A stretch of DNA of 64,000 nucleotides from Taudactylus pleione (lineage: Eukaryota > Chordata > Amphibia > Anura > Myobatrachidae): NCBI GenBank assembly GCA_031769625.1, contig JAUIMM010000579.1:1240001-1304000 (forward strand). Direction: 5' to 3'. The position numbers and the translations under genes are program-made. Within the stretch, counting starts at the first letter, position 1; each line of letters starts with the position of its first letter. Of this stretch, positions 52,701 through 64,000 are shown piece after piece. Below the pieces are notes generated by a model. That model was given only the letters and a program-made list of their open reading frames with translations, was not told where the DNA came from and did not search any database.

Positions 52701-54295
52701 ACAGGGAGACAGGAGCCTCTCTGATACAGACTGTATAACCTGACCTGAGGGGAGGAATACAGGGAGACAGGAGACAGTCTCTCTGATACAGACTGTATAA
52801 CCTGACCTGAGGGGAGATATACAGGGAGACAGCCTCTCTGATACAGACTGTATAACCTGACCTGAGGGGAGGTATACAGGGAGACAGGAGCCTCTCTGAT
52901 ACAGACTGTATAACCTGACCTGAGGGGAGGTATACAGGGAGACAGGAGCCTCTCTGATACAGACTGTATAACCTGACCTGAGGGGAGGTATACAGGGAGA
53001 CAGGAGCCTCTCTGATACAGACTGTATAACCTGACCTGAGGGGAGATATACAGGGAGCCAGCCTCTCTGATACAGACTGTATAACCTGACCTGAGGGGAG
53101 GTATACAGGGAGACAGGAGCCTCTCTGATACAGACTGTATAACCTGACCTGAGGGGAGATATACAGGGAGACAGGATCCTCTCTGATACAGACTGTATAA
53201 CCTGACCTGAGGGGAGATATACAGGGAGACAGGAGCCTCTCTGATACAGACTGTATAACCTGACCTGAGGGGAGGTATACAGGGAGACAGGATCCTCTCT
53301 GATACAGACTGTATAACCTGACCTGAGGGGAGATATACAGGGAGACAGGATCCTCTCTGATACAGACTGTATAACCTGACCTGAGGGGAGGTATACAGGG
53401 AGACAGGAGCCAGCCTCTCTGATACAGACTGTATAACCTGACCTGAGGGGAGATATACAGGGAGACAGGAGCCTCTCTGATACACACTGTATAACCTGAC
53501 CTGAGGGGAGGAATACAGGGAGACGGGAGCCTCTCTGATACAGACTGTATAACCTGACCTGAGGGGAGGTATACAGGGAGACAGGAGCCTCTCTGATACA
53601 TACTGTATAACCTGACCTGAGGGGAGGTATACAGGGAGACAGGAGACAGCGTCTCTGATACAGACTGTATAACCTGACCTGAGGGGAGATATACAGGGAG
53701 ACAGCCTCTCTGGTACAGACTGTATAACCTGACCTGAGGGGAGGTATACAGGGAGACGGGAGCCTCTCTGATACAGACTGTATAACCTGACCTGAGGGGA
53801 GGTATACAGGGAGACAGGAGACAGCCTCTCTGATACAGACTGTATAACCTGACCTGAGGGGAGATATACAGGGAGACAGGAGCCTCTCTGATACAGACTG
53901 TATAACCTGACCTGAGGGGAGGTATACAGGGAGACAGGAGCCACTCTGATACAGACTGTATAACCTGACCTGAGGGGAGGTATACAGGGAGACAGGAGCC
54001 AGCCTCTCTGATACAGACTGTATAACCTGACCTGAGGGGAGGTATACAGGGAGACAGGAGCCTCTCTGATACAGACTGTATAACCTGACCTGAGGGGAGA
54101 TATACAGGGAGACAGGAGCCTCTCTGATACAGGCTGTATAACCTGACCTGAGGGGAGGTATACAGGGAGACAGGAGCCTCTCTGATACAGGCTGTATAAC
54201 CTGACCTGAGGGGAGGTATACAGGGAGACGGGAGCCAGCCTCTCTGATACAGACTGTATAACCTGACCTGAGGGGAGATATACAGGGAGACAACT
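49360..54295. repeat. Higher-order block P, copy 3
   Basis: P markers recur at 49476, 51415, 51535, 52319 and 54291. Between the first two markers it is 1,939 bp long against 2,121 in P1 and 2,299 in P2. The loss relative to P1 is a 120-bp dimer near 50.1 kb and a single 62-bp unit near 50.53 kb. It shares with P2 the doubled GGATCC arrangement near 53.28-53.35 kb, and it lacks a 58-bp GACGGGAGCC unit present in both P1 and P2. Confidence 0.85.
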
Positions 54296-57040
54296 CTCTG
54301 ATACAGACTGTATAACCTGACCTGAGGGGAGGTATACAGGGAGACAGGGAGCCAGCCTCTCTGATACAGACTGTATAACCTGACCTGAGAGGAGGTATAC
54401 AGGGAGACAGGAGCTAGCCTCTCTGATACAGACTGTATAACCTGACCTGAGGGGAGGTATACAGGGAGACAGGAGCCTCTCTGATACAGACTGTATAACC
54501 TGACCTGAGGGGAGGTATACAGGGAGACAGGAGCCAGCCTCTCTGATACACACTGTATAACCTGACCTGAGGGGAGGTATACAGGGAGACTGGAGCCAGC
54601 CTCTCTGATACAGACTGTATAACCTGACCTGAGGGGAGATATACAGGGAGACAGGATCCTCTCTGATACAGACTGTATAACCTGACCTGTGGGGAGGTAT
54701 ACAGGGAGACAGGAGCCTCTCTGATACAGACTGTATAACCTGACCTGAGGGGAGGTATACGGGGAGACAGGATCCTCTCTGATACAGACTGTATAACCTG
54801 ACCTGAGGGGAGGTATACAGGGAGACAGGAGCCAGCCTCTCTGATACAGACTGTATAACCTGACCTGAGGGGAGGTATACAGGGAGACAGGAGCCAGCCT
54901 CTCTGATACAGACTGTATAACCTGACCTGAGGGGAGGTATACAGGGAGACAGGAGCCTCTCTGATACAGACTGTATAACCTGACCTGAGGGGAGGTATAC
55001 AGGGAGACAGGAGCCTCTCTGATACAGACTGTATAACCTGACCTGAGGGGAGGTATACGGGGAGACAGGATCCTCTCTGATACAGACTGTATAACCTGAC
55101 CTGAGGGGAGGTATACAGGGAGACGGGAGCCAGCCTCTCTGATACAGACTGTATAACCTGACCTGAGGGGAGGTATACAGGGAGACAGGAGCCTCTCTGA
55201 TACAGACTGTATAACCTGACCTGAGGGGAGGTATACAGGGAGACAGGAGCCAGCCTCTCTGATACAGACTGTATAACCTGACCTGAGGGGAGGTATACAG
55301 GGAGACAGGAGCCTCTCTGATACAGACTGTATAACCTGACCTGAGGGGAGATATACAGGGAGACAGCCTCTCTGATACAGACTGTATAACCTGACCTGAG
55401 GGGAGGTATACAGGGAGACAGCAGCCAGCCTCTCTGATACAGACTGTATAACCTGACCTGAGGGGAGGTATACAGGGAGACGGGAGCCAGCCTCTCTGAT
55501 ACAGACTGTATAACCTGACCTGAGGGGAGGTATACAGGGAGACAGGAGACAGCCTCTCTGATACAGACTGTATAACTTGACCTGAGGGGAGATATACAGG
55601 GAGACAGGAGCTTCTCTGATACAGACTGTATAACCTGACCTGAGGGGAGGTATACAGGGAGACAGGAGCCTCTCTGATACAGACTGTATAACCTGACCTG
55701 AGGGGAGGTATACAGGGAGACAGGAGCCAGCCTCTCTGATACACACTGTATAACCTGACCTGAGGGGAGGTATACAGGGAGACAGGAGCCTCTCTGATAC
55801 AGACTGTATAACCTGACCTGAGGGGAGATATACAGGGAGACAGGAGCCTCTCTGATACATACTGTATAACCTGACCTGAGGGGAGGTATACAGGGAGCCA
55901 GGAGCCAGCCTCTCTGATACAGACTATGTAACCTGACCTGAGGGGAGATATACAGGGAGACAGGAGCCTCTCTGATACAGACTGTATAACCTGACCTGAG
56001 GGGAGGTATACAGGGAGACGGGAGCCTCTCTGATACAGACTGTATAACCTGACCTGAGGGGAGGTATACAGGGAGACAGGAGCCTCTCTGATACAGACTG
56101 TATAACCTGACCTGAGGGGAGGTATACAGGGAGACAGGAGCCAGCCTCTCTGATACAGACTGTATAACCTGACCTGAGGGGAGATATACAGGGAGACAGC
56201 CTCTCTGATACAGACTGTATAACCTGACCTGAGGGGAGGTATACAGGGAGACAGGAGCCTCTCTGATACAGACTGTATAACCTGACCTGAGGGGAGATAT
56301 ACAGGGAGACAGGAGCCAGCCTCTCTGATACAGACTGTATAACCTGACCTGAGGGGAGATATACAGGGAGACAGCCTCTCTGATACAGACTGTATAACCT
56401 GACCTGAGGGGAGGTATACAGGGAGACAGGAGCCTCTCTGATACAGACTGTATAACCTGACCTGAGGGGAGGTATACAGGGAGACAGGATCCTCTCTGAT
56501 ACAGACTGTATAACCTGACCTGAGGGGAGGTATAAAGGGAGACAGGAGCCAGCCTCTCTGATACAGACTGTATAACCTGACCTGAGGGGAGATATACAGG
56601 GAGACAGGATCCTCTCTGATACAGACTGTATAACCTGACCTGTGGGGAGGTATACAGGGAGACAGGAGCCTCTCTGATACAGACTGTATAACCTGACCTG
56701 AGGGGAGGTATACAGGGAGACAGGAGCCTCTCTGATACATACTGTATAACCTGACCTGAGGGGAGGTATACAGGGAGACAGGAGACAGCGTCTCTGATAC
56801 AGACTGTATAACCTGACCTGAGGGGAGATATACAGGGAGACAGACTCTCTGATACAGACTGTATAACCTGACCTGAGGGGAGGTATACAGGGAGACGGGA
56901 GCCTCTCTGATACAGACTGTATAACCTGACCTGAGGGGAGGTATACAGGGAGACAGGAGACAGCCTCTCTGATACACACTGTATAACCTGACCTGAGGGG
57001 AGGTATACAGGGAGACAGGAGCCTCTCTGATACAGACTGT
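54296..57040. repeat. Higher-order block R, copy 2 (long form)
   Basis: R markers include GAGCTAGCC near 54,412, GACTGGAGCC near 54,590, several TATACGGGG units, ATAACTTGACC near 55,571, ATGTAACC at 55,926 and TATAAAGGG near 56,532. The section from about 55.74 to 56.1 kb, including ATGTAACC, is shared with R0 but missing from R1. CAGCAGCC near 55,420 is private. It runs into the ATTACC marker that opens A4. Confidence 0.8.
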
Positions 57041-60000
57041 ATTACCTGACCTGAGGGGAGGTATACAGGGAGACAGGAGCCTCTCTGATACAGACTGTAT
57101 AACCTGACCTGAGGGGAGGTATACAGGGAGACAGGAGCCACTCTGATACAGACTGTATAACCTGACCTGAGGGGAGGTATACAGGGAGACAGGAGCCAGC
57201 CTCTCTGATACAGACTGTATAACCTGACCTGAGGGGAGGTATACAGGGAGACAGGAGCCAGCCTCTCTGATACAGACTGTATAACCTGACCTGAGGGGAG
57301 GTATACAGGGAGACAGGAGCCTCTCTGATACAGACTGTATAACCTGACCTGAGGGGAGATATACAGGGAGACAGGAGCCTCTCTGATACAGGCTGTATAA
57401 CCTGACCTGAGGGGAGGTATACAGGGAGACAGGAGCCTCTCTGATACAGGCTGTATAACCTGACCTGAGGGGAGGTATACAGGGAGACGGGAGCCAGCCT
57501 CTCTGATACAGACTGTATAACCTGACCTGAGGGGAGGTATACAGGGAGACGGGAGCCAGCCTCTCTGATACAGACTGTATAACCTGACCTGAGGGGAGGT
57601 ATACAGGGAGACAGGGAGCCAGCCTCTCTGATACAGACTGTATAACCTGACCTGAGGGGAGGTATACAGGGAGACAGGAGCCTCTCTGATACAGACTGTA
57701 TAACCTGACCTGAGGGGAGGTATACAGGGAGACAGGAGCCAGCCTCTCTGATACAGACTGTATAACCTGACCTGAGGGGAGGTATACAGGGAGACAGGAG
57801 CCAGCCTCTCTGATACACACTGTATAACCTGACCTGAGGGGAGGTATACAGGGAGACAGGAGCCTCTCTGATACAGACTGTATAACCTGACCTGAGGGGA
57901 GATATACAGGGAGACAGGATCCTCTCTGATACAGACTGTATAACCTGACCTGTGGGGAGGTATACAGGGAGACAGGAGCCTCTCTGATACAGACTGTATA
58001 ACCTGACCTGAGGGGAGGTATACAGGGAGACAGGAGCCTCTCTGATACAGACTGTATAACCTGACCTGAGGGGAGGTATACAGGGAGACAGGAGCCAGCC
58101 TCTCTGATACAGACTGTATAACCTGACCTGAGGGGAGGTATACAGGGAGACAGGATCCTCTCTGATACAGACTGTATAACCTGACCTGAGGGGAGGTATA
58201 CAGGGAGACAGGAGCCAGCCTCTCTGATACAGACTGTATAACCTGACCTGAGGGGAGGTATACAGGGAGACAGGAGCCAGCCTCTCTGATACAGACTGTA
58301 TAACCTGACCTGAGGGGAGGTATACAGGGAGACAGGAGCCTCTCTGATACAGACTGTATAACCTGACCTGAGGGGAGGTATACAGGGAGACAGGAGCCTC
58401 TCTGATACAGACTGTATAACCTGACCTGAGGGGAGGTATACGGGGAGACAGGATCCTCTCTGATACAGACTGTATAACCTGACCTGAGGGGAGGTATACA
58501 GGGAGACGGGAGCCAGCCTCTCTGATACAGACTGTATAACCTGACCTGAGGGGAGGTATACAGGGAGACAGGAGCCTCTCTGATACAGACTGTATAACCT
58601 GACCTGAGGGGAGGTATACAGGGAGACAGGAGCCTCTCTGATACAGACTGTATAACCTGACCTGAGGGGAGATATACAGGGAGACAGCCTCTCTGATACA
58701 GACTGTATAACCTGACCTGAGGGGAGGTATACAGGGAGACAGGAGCCAGCCTCTCTGATACACACTGTATAACCTGACCTGAGGGGAGGTATACAGGGAG
58801 ACAGGAGCCTCTCTGATACAGACTGTATAACCTGACCTGAGGGGAGATATACAGGGAGACAGGAGCCTCTCTGATACAGACTGTATAACCTGACCTGAGG
58901 GGAGGTATACAGGGAGACAGGAGCCTCTCTGATACATACTGTATAACCTGACCTGAGGGGAGGTATACAGGGAGCCAGGAGCCAGCCTCTCTGATACAGA
59001 CTGTATAACCTGACCTGAGGGGAGGTATACAGGGAGACAGGAGCCTCTCTGATACAGACTGTATAACCTGACCTGAGGGGAGATATACAGGGAGACAGCC
59101 TCTCTGATACAGACTGTATAACCTGACCTGAGGGGAGGTATACAGGGAGACAGGAGACAGCCTCTCTGATACAGACTGTATAACCTGACCTGAGGGGAGG
59201 TATACAGGGAGACAGGAGCCTCTCTGATACAGACTGTATTACCTGACCTGAGGGGAGGTATACAGGGAGACAGGAGCCACTCTGATACAGACTGTATAAC
59301 CTGACCTGAGGGGAGGTATACAGGGAGACAGGAGCCAGCCTCTCTGATACAGACTGTATAACCTGACCTGAGGGGAGATATACAGGGAGACAGGAGCCTC
59401 TCTGATACAGACTGTATAACCTGACCTGAGGGGAGGTATACAGGGAGACAGGAGCCAGCCTCTCTGATACAGACTGTATAACCTGACCTGAGGGGAGGTA
59501 TACAGGGAGACAGGAGCCAGCCTCTCTGATACAGACTGTATAACCTGACCTGAGGGGAGGTATACAGGGAGACAGGAGCCTCTCTGATACAGACTGTATA
59601 ACCTGACCTGAGGGGAGATATACAGGGAGACAGCCTCTCTGATACAGACTGTATAACCTGACCTGAGGGGAGGTATACAGGGAGACAGGAGCCTCTCTGA
59701 TACAGACTGTATAACCTGACCTGAGGGGAGATATACAGGGAGACGGGAGCCTCTCTGATACAGACTGTATAACCTGACCTGAGGGGAGGTATACAAGGAG
59801 ACAGGAGCCTCTCTGATACAGACTGTATATAACCTGACCTGAGGAGAGGTATACAGGGAGACAGGAGCCAGCCTCTCTGATACAGACTGTATAGCCTGAC
59901 CTGAGGGGAGATATACAGGGAGACAGGAGCCAGCCTCTCTGATACAGACTGTATATAACCTGACCTGAGGGGAGGTATACAAGGAGACAGGAGCCTCTCT

Positions 60001-63000
60001 GATACAGACTCTATAACCTGACCTGAGGGGAGGTATACAGGGAGACAGGAGCCAGCCTCTCTGATACAGACTATATAACCTGACCTGAGGGGAGGTATAC
60101 AGGGAGACAGGAGCCTCTCTGATACAGACTGTATAACCTGACCTGAGGGGAGATATACAGGGAGACAGGAGCCAGCCTCTCTGATACACACTGTATAACC
60201 TGACCTGAGGGGAGATATACAGGGAGACAGGAGCCAGCCTCTCTGATACACACTGTATAACCTGACCTGAGGGGAGATATACAGGGAGACAGGAGCCTCT
60301 CTGATACAGACTGTATAACCTGACCTGAGGGGAGGTATACAGGGAGACAGGAGCCAGCCTCTCTGATACAGACTGTATAACCTGACCTGAGGGGAGGTAT
60401 ACAGGGAGACAGGAGCCTCTCTGATACAGACTGTATAACCTGACCTGAGGGGAGGTATACAGGGAGACGGGAGCCAGCCTCTCTGATACAGACTGTATAA
60501 CCTGACCTGAGGGGAGGTATACAGGGAGACAGGAGCCTCTCTGATACAGACTGTATAACCTGACCTGAGGGGAGGTATACAGGGAGACAGGAGCCTCTCT
60601 GATACATACTGTATAACCTGACCTGAGGGGAGGTATACAGGGAGACAGGAGACAGCGTCTCTGATACAGACTATATAACCTGACCTGAGGGGAGATATAC
60701 AGGGAGACAGCCTCTCTGATACAGACTGTATAACCTGACCTGAGGGGAGGTATACAGGGAGACGGGAGCCTCTCTGATACAGACTGTATAACCTGACCTG
60801 AGGGGAGGTATACAGGGAGACGGGAGCCAGCCTCTCTGATACAGACTGTATAACCTGACCTGAGGGGAGATATACAGGGAGACAGGAGCCTCTCTGATAC
60901 AGACTGTATAACCTGACCTGAGGGGAGGTATACAGGGAGACAGGAGCCTCTCTGATACAGACTGTATAACCTGACCTGAGGGGAGGTATACAGGGAGACA
61001 GGAGCCTCTCTGATACAGACTGTATAACCTGACCTGAGGGGAGGTATACAGGGAGACAGGAGCCAGCCTCTCTGATACAGACTGTATAACCTGACCTGAG
61101 GGGAGGTATACAGGGAGACAGGAGCCTCTCTGATACAGACTGTATAACCTGACCTGAGGGGAGGTATACAGGGAGACAGGAGCCTCTCTGATACAGACTC
61201 TATAACCTGACCTGAGGGGAGGTATACAGGGAGACAGGAGCCAGCCTCTCTGATACAGACTGTATAACCTGACCTGAGGGGAGATATACAGGGAGACAGG
61301 AGCCTCTCTGATACAGACTGTATAACCTGACCTGAGGGGAGGTATACAGGGAGACAGGAGCCTCTCTGATACAGACTGTATAACCTGACCTGAGGGGAGG
61401 TATACAGGGAGACAGGAGCCAGCCTCTCTGATACAGACTGTATAACCTGACCTGAGGGGAGGTATACAGGGAGACAGGAGCCACTCTGATACAGACTATA
61501 TAACCTGACCTGAGGGGAGGTATACAGGGAGACAGGAGCCTCTCTGATACAGACTGTATAACCTGACCTGAGGGGAGGTATACAGGGAGACAGGAGCCAG
61601 CCTCTCTGATACAGACTGTATAACCTGACCTGAGGGGAGGTATACAGGGAGACGGGAGCCTCTCTGATACAGACTGTATAACCTGTCCTGATGGGAGGTA
61701 TACAGGGAGACAGGAGCCAGCCTCTCTGATACAGACTGTATAACCTGACCTGAGGGGAGGTATACAGGGAGACAGGAGCCTCTCTGATACAGACTGTATA
61801 ACCTGACCTGTGGGGAGGTATACAGGGAGACAGGAGCCTCTCTGATACAGACTGTATAACCTGACCTGAGGGGAGGTATACAGGGAGACAGGAGCCAGCC
61901 TCTCTGATACTGACTGTATAACCTGACCTGAGGGGAGATATACAGGGAGACAGGAGCCAGCCTCTCTGATACAGACTGTATAACCTGACCTGAGGGGAGA
62001 TATACTGGGAGACAGCCTCTCTGATACAGACTGTATAACCTGACCTGAGGGGAGGTATACAGGGAGACAGGAGCCAGCCTCTCTGATACAGACTGTATAA
62101 CCTGACCTGAGGGGAGGTATACAGGGAGACAGGAGCCAGCCTCTCTGATACACACTGTATAACCTGACCTGAGGGGAGGTATACAGGGAGACAGGAGCCT
62201 CTCTGATACAGACTGTATAACCTGACCTGAGGGGAGGTATACAGGGAGACAGGAGCCTCTCTGATACAGACTGTATAACCTGACCTGAGGGGAGGTATAC
62301 AGGGAGACAGGAGCCAGCCTCTCTGATACAGACTGTATAACCTGACCTGAGGGGAGGTATACAGGGAGACAGGAGCCAGCCTCTCTGATACAGACTGTAT
62401 AACCTGACCTGAGGGGAGATATACAGGGAGACAGGAGCCTCTCTGATACAGACTGTATAACCTGACCTGAGGGGAGGTATACAGGGAGACAGGAGCCAGC
62501 CTCTCTGATACAGACTGTATAACCTGACCTGAGGGGAGGTATACAGGGAGACGGGAGCCAGCCTCTCTGATACAGACTGTATAACCTGACCTGAGGGGAG
62601 GTATATAGGGAGACAGGAGCCTCTCTGATACAGACTGTATAACCTGACCTGAGGGGAGGTATACAGGGAGACGGGAGCCAGCCTCTCTGATACAGACTGT
62701 ATAACCTGACCTGAGGGGAGGTATACAGGGAGACAGGAGCCTCTCTGATACAGACTGTATAACCTGACCTGAGGGGAGGTATACAGGGAGACAGGAGACA
62801 GCGTCTCTGATACAGATTATATAACCTGACCTGAGGGGAGGTATACAGGGAGACGGGAGCCTCTCTGATACAGACTGCATAACCTGACCTGAGGGGAGGT
62901 ATACGGGGAGACAGGAGCCAGCCTCTCTGATACAGACTGTATAACCTGACCTGAGGGGAGGTATACAGGGAGACGGGAGCCTCTCTGATACAGACTGCAT

Positions 63001-64000
63001 AACCTGACCTGAGGGGAGGTATACAGGGAGACAGGAGCCAGCCTCTCTGATACAGACTGTATAACCTGACCTGAGGGGAGATATACAGTGAGACAGGAGC
63101 CAGCCTCTCTGATACAGACTGTATAACCTGACCTGAGGGGAGATATACAGGGAGACAGGAGCCAGCCTCTCTGATACAGACTGTATAACCTGACCTGAGG
63201 GGAGGTATACAGGGAGACGGGAGCCTCTCTGATACAGACTGTATAACCTGACCTGAGGGGAGGTATACAGGGAGACAGGAGCCTCTCTGATACAGACTGT
63301 ATAACCTGACCTGAGGGGAGGTATACAGGGAGACAGGAGCCTGCCTCTCTGATACAGACTGTATAACCTGACCTGAGGGGAGATATACAGGGAGACAGCC
63401 TCTCTGATACAGACTGTATAACCTGACCTGAGGGGAGGTATACAGGGAGACAGTCTCTCTGATACAGACTGTATAACCTGACCTGTGGGGAGGTATACAG
63501 GGAGACAGGAGCCAGCCTCTCTGATACAGACTGTATAACCTGACCTGAGGGGAGGTATACAGGGAGACGGGAGCCTCTCTGATACATACTGTATAACCTG
63601 ACCTGAGGGGAGATATACAGGGAGACAGGAGCCTCTCTGATACAGACTGTATAACCTGACCTGAGGGGAGGTATACAGGGAGACAGGAGCCAGCCTCTCT
63701 GATACAGACTGTATAACCTGACCTGAGGGGAGGTATACAGGGAGACAGGAGCCTCTCTGATACAGACTGTATAACCTGACCTGAGGGGAGGTATACAGGG
63801 AGACAGGAGCCTCTCTGATACAGACTGTATAACCTGACCTGAGGGGAGATATACAGGGAGACAGCCTCTCTGATACAGACTGTATAACCTGACCTGAGGG
63901 GAGATATACAGGGAGACAGGAGCCTCTCTGATACAGACTGTATAACCTGACCTGAGGGGAGGTATACAGGGAGACAGGAGCCTCTCTGATACAGACTGTA
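57041..64000. repeat. Higher-order block A, copy 4 (cut by the window end)
   Basis: ATTACC markers are at 57041 and 59238, and CCTGTCCTGATGGG is near 61,682. From 59,238 on the offset to copy 1 is a constant 57,247 bp through at least 63,000 with no length change. The differences I found there were GATACTGACTG at 61,911, CAGGG instead of CAAGG at 59,623, CCAGCC instead of CCCGCC opposite 5,791, and TATACTGGG at 62,006. The array continues past the window edge in mid-unit. Confidence 0.87.

Larger units (their letters stand above)
1..64000. repeat. Continuous 58-bp satellite array filling the whole window
   Basis: Every stretch of the window is a version of one unit that begins CCTCTCTGATACAG, continues through ACCTGACCTGAGGGG and ends near ACAGGGAGACAGGAG. 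Unit starts near the left end fall at 22, 80, 138, 196, 258, 320, 378, 436 and 494, giving steps of 58 or 62 bp. Units are head to tail in one orientation and no inverted segment was seen. No foreign DNA, assembly gap or flanking sequence appears, and both ends lie inside a unit. GC content of the consensus is about 52 percent (30 of 58). By unit size this is a minisatellite; by total length it behaves as a satellite. The family is not one I can name. It contains no gene, so all stretches over 300 bases hold only this repeat. Confidence 0.99.

Noticed and set aside
49196..58765. Very long minus-strand open reading frame of about 3,189 codons, and many similar ones across the window, as a giant repetitive protein gene
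   Set aside because: All three minus frames of the unit are stop-free, so length is automatic. Unit lengths of 55, 58 and 62 bp mix freely and shift the frame irregularly, starts are incidental ATG/GTG/TTG variants of the repeat, and overlapping frames are equally open. No upstream single-copy sequence, signal peptide or conserved frame was seen.
1..64000. CRISPR array (regular repeats with spacers)
   Set aside because: There are no unique spacers; the whole 55-62-bp period is conserved and contiguous, with no leader or cas genes.
1..64000. Telomere, rDNA spacer or transposon-derived array
   Set aside because: No TTAGGG-type motif, no rRNA segment, no terminal repeats or transposase remnants were found, and no unit resembles a mobile-element end that I recognise.
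1..64000. Promoters, terminators or RNA genes inside the array
   Set aside because: TATA-like strings (CTGTATAAC, GTATAC) occur in every unit as part of the repeat, and hairpins have no specific context. Nothing distinguishes one copy as a functional site.

Overview
The window is one uninterrupted tandem-repeat (satellite / long minisatellite) array from base 1 to base 64,000. No recognisable gene, RNA gene, mobile element, CRISPR array or other single-copy DNA interrupts it, and both ends fall inside repeat units, so the true array is longer than 64 kb. The basic unit is 58 bp (a fully consensus copy lies at 138-195). Common length variants are 55 bp and 62 bp, with rare 56, 60 and 63 bp forms. 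At a mean near 59 bp this is roughly 1,080 units, all head to tail in one orientation (an estimate, not a count). The organism is most likely a eukaryote with a sizeable repeat fraction. A CpG-free consensus with scattered CpG variants fits a cytosine-methylating genome such as a vertebrate, but nothing in the window identifies the species or chromosome position.

The array is organised on several scales. Units of 58 and 62 bp often alternate, giving a 120-bp dimer rhythm. Above that, shared rare variants show multi-kilobase blocks copied within the array. I name them A (about 7-9 kb; starts near 99, 9,977, 33,203 and 57,041), P (about 5 kb; 17.4-22.64, 25.46-30.81 and 49.36-54.29 kb, plus a partial copy at 45.36-46.59 kb), Q (about 2.8 kb; 22.64-25.46 and 46.6-49.36 kb) and R (8.7-9.98, 30.8-33.2 and 54.3-57.04 kb). 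One block, U (42.2-45.36 kb), has no close copy in the window. The order is A1-R0 | A2-P1-Q1-P2-R1 | A3-U-P4-Q2-P3-R2 | A4. This is a super-repeat of about 23.2-23.8 kb, with two complete copies and parts of two more. Marker offsets between copies stay constant over kilobases and change by whole numbers of units, as expected for unequal exchange.

The minus strand of the consensus has no stop codon in any of the three frames, while the plus strand is closed in all three frames in every unit. This produces very long minus-strand open frames (the longest about 3,189 codons), which I interpret as a composition artefact and not as genes. Each unit also carries dyad symmetry from three alternating ATACAG/CTGTAT motifs. 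I found no gene system. The noteworthy biology is the nested higher-order organisation, the slippage-prone length hinge, the hairpin potential and the stop-free antisense strand.
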